From Holothuria scabra (Eukaryota; Echinodermata; Holothuroidea; Aspidochirotida; Holothuriidae): a stretch of 64,000 bases of DNA. Location of the stretch: positions 21,401,020 through 21,465,019 of the forward strand of contig CM074189.1 in NCBI GenBank assembly GCA_037179385.1. The letters are read 5' to 3'. Every line of letters starts with the position of its first letter. Position 1 is the stretch's first letter. Of this stretch, positions 56,801 to 59,800 are shown one piece after another. The position numbers and the translations under genes were made by a program. The notes below the pieces were generated by a model. The model was not told where the DNA came from and searched no databases. It saw only the letters and a list, made by a program, of their open reading frames with translations.

Positions 56801-59800
56801 AACACCACTGTCACATTTTACACCCATACCTGATAAGCATTACTTGCAATGTAGTACATAAATATCAGTGTTCTAGCCCATTTTATTGTCAAATCTGGCT
56901 GAAATAAAGTTTTCTGACAGACAGAGCAAAGTGATTGCTCAATAGGCATTGGGTCAAGGGGTCCACCAGGTCATTTGTAGAGATCCAGGGGTAGAGCTCC
57001 AGCACACTCAGTGATTTAAGCCCTTTAAGGAGCAGCCAAGCTTCTAACAATTGACCTTCTTGAAGTGCACAATTTCCTGATTGTTCAAACATTTAGCAAT
57101 AACAACAAAAAAAACATGGACATTGGTGCAAAATCACAGGAACGACCCCAAGCTCTGAGATATATCAGGGCACAACTGAAATTCTGAGTTACAGGTGTGC
57201 CTAAACCACTGTAACACTAAGGATTTCTGTTATGGATTATTTAATAGCCAGCCACAGTACTCATTTGCTTACATCTTTAAATGCAATATAAGGGTGAAAT
57301 TTTTTTTTCACTGCACTTTTGAAAGAAGACACACAACATTCAAACCAGATGGGAAGCTTCAAAAGTGGGTGCTGAGGAGCAACATAAAGCTCAAATTGTA
57401 CAGTGCATGCATGCACCCACTTAAAATGGACAGTGAGAACCCTGGACATTCTAGCATGACTGGAACTCTAAAAACGGGACAAAAATCTCTTCAATAGGTG
57501 GTTACAATATAACAATTATGGCTCCCCACCGCATGCATGTACAGTCCCACTTTTACAGACATTTGCTGCCACATATATTAACACTTTCTTATACCACCAT
57601 ATTCTTTAACTGTACTAAAACATACTTAACATACACTGAGCAATGTACTACCCCTCTCATTCCCCTACAAACTGTTTGACCACTTACTCAACCCCTGGCA
57701 GTAGGACCCTGGGAATTCTGGAGGGCAATCACAAATACCATTCAGGCATACACCACCATTCAGACAGGGTGGTCTGCAAGATGGAACTGAAAATAAAAAA
57801 AAAATAAAATGCTTGTAAATATGGCGTAAAACATCGAATTTAAAGAAATGACACATTTTTATTAATTACACATTGACAGATAAATTGTGGGTCACTATAA
57901 TTACACCAGCAAATGTGAAGCATTCTTAAATCAATGTTGTCAGTTGATTATAGGTCAAAATATTAAACTTGTTAGTTAGACTTCTGTTCCTCAGTTAATA
58001 AGGAGGATGTTCACTCCTCTAACAAGTCTTGATGCTAGAGGTCTGCATGGCCCTGAGAATCTACTTAAAGTTACTCTAGAGCATGACATATGTAACATGC
58101 AGAATTTGCATGCCATCACAGAGCCCATTACTGAAATGCTGCACCTCCTAAAAATGCAAAATCCCGTTGAGTGGCTGTCTCGACGGGATTTTGGACATTG
58201 TTTATTAGAGCATGAGTCGTCATCTCACACCTTGCTTCCTCACTCCTCTCCATCTTGTACTAATCCTGAAGGCTGAACAGTGGTGCATAATCTCAAAACA
58301 ATGGATTCAATAAACAGTTAGCAGCAAGTAGTTCCAGTATCTTGTTGGTAAGGAAGTTACGGTCAATGGGAACTAATTGGGAGCTTGTTTGCTCAATAGA
58401 TTAAGCAGAAATAACAACTCTGGAGATTGGTGGAGAGAGCCACAGATAGTGCTGCACTTGGCTAATGGACTTTTTTTCAGCATGTGGAATGTTGTAACAA
58501 TGAATTCTCAATGCATGATGCAGTTAGTAATCTGCTGTAAAGCTGTAAGGGAGATATGAACACACAATGCCATTCTTTAACACACACCTGATACTCTCAG
58601 TGAGTAAGTTGCTGACACAGGTCCAACCACACATTCATATTCCCCAGCATCACCTAGCTGTAGTCTCGATATTTCCAGTCGAGTCAGAGTTTGTGATTCT
58701 TGGTATGTTGTGATCCTTGACCTAATCAGTTCTGTCACAGAAAACAGAGAGGAATGATGATTAACATTGCAATGTCATAATGTCCCACTTGACAGGTGAA
58801 AATAGTATAATAACATCAATTAGAAGTATTGGCATGGCAAAGATTAAAGGGTGAGAGATCCAGCCATGTAGTTCCTAGAGTTTTACTTCTTTTGAGTCAA
58901 TCCTCATAACCAAAACACTTCAGGTTAAATGACTAATTAATGATATACTTTTGCCACCTTAGAGGTGACTTAGCTCATTTGGAACATATCACATAACAAC
59001 TGCAACATACTAAAGGGACTAAAATATGAGTATCATCTCCCAAAAATTATCTGGTTTGGGAAACTGTGTCCAGCACTACAACAATTGGACAAATTGGACT
59101 GCTTTAAGGGAAGCCTAACCTTTGTGCTTCATACAACAATTGTTTATAGTTAAAGATTGATAGAAATTTGATCAATGCATAGCTGAGTAACTTGCATCTT
59201 AAGACGTAAGGTTTTCCAAGAAAAATAATTAATTTATATAGCCCATAAACAATTATTCTGACCTCAATTTTGTGTAATTTTCCAAAGATACAACAAAAAT
59301 TATATCCTCCAATTTGTCATATAAGCAGAGCCAAGTTGATTAAATACAGAATTATTTTACATAGTACCTCCTGGATCAGGGGCATCTTGTCCACTGGGTA
59401 AGCGCCACCTTGGGGGCACAAATGGAGAATCTCCAATAATCTCACAGGAAAGGTCTGCTGTCTGACCCACTTCGTGTCTATTTCTGTTTGCGATGATCCT
59501 GATACGTATGGTTTTGTTTTCTGTTGTAGCAAATACATGAAAGCAATGTGAATTAAGATCAATATTAAAAGCAATTAAGACTCCTTAAAAAAGGAAATAA
59601 TAAAATATACCAAAAAATATAAACATTGTTCTAACTGACATTCAAACAATTTTAACTTTTAATTATGCATGAATTTTTCATCCCCCCCCATGCACCTCTC
59701 ACACTGGCTCACAAGTAAGGTAATTTACACAATGTTCAATTTGCTTTCCAATCAAGTGTTTTTTTCACACTTAAAATGATTACAATGTGAAAATATAATG

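Noticed and set aside
59317..59574. 85-codon minus-strand frame over Ig 2
   Set aside because: It is an out-of-frame shadow of the real Ig-a exon 59,368-59,520, whose frame gives the Cys/Trp motifs and phase-1 borders.
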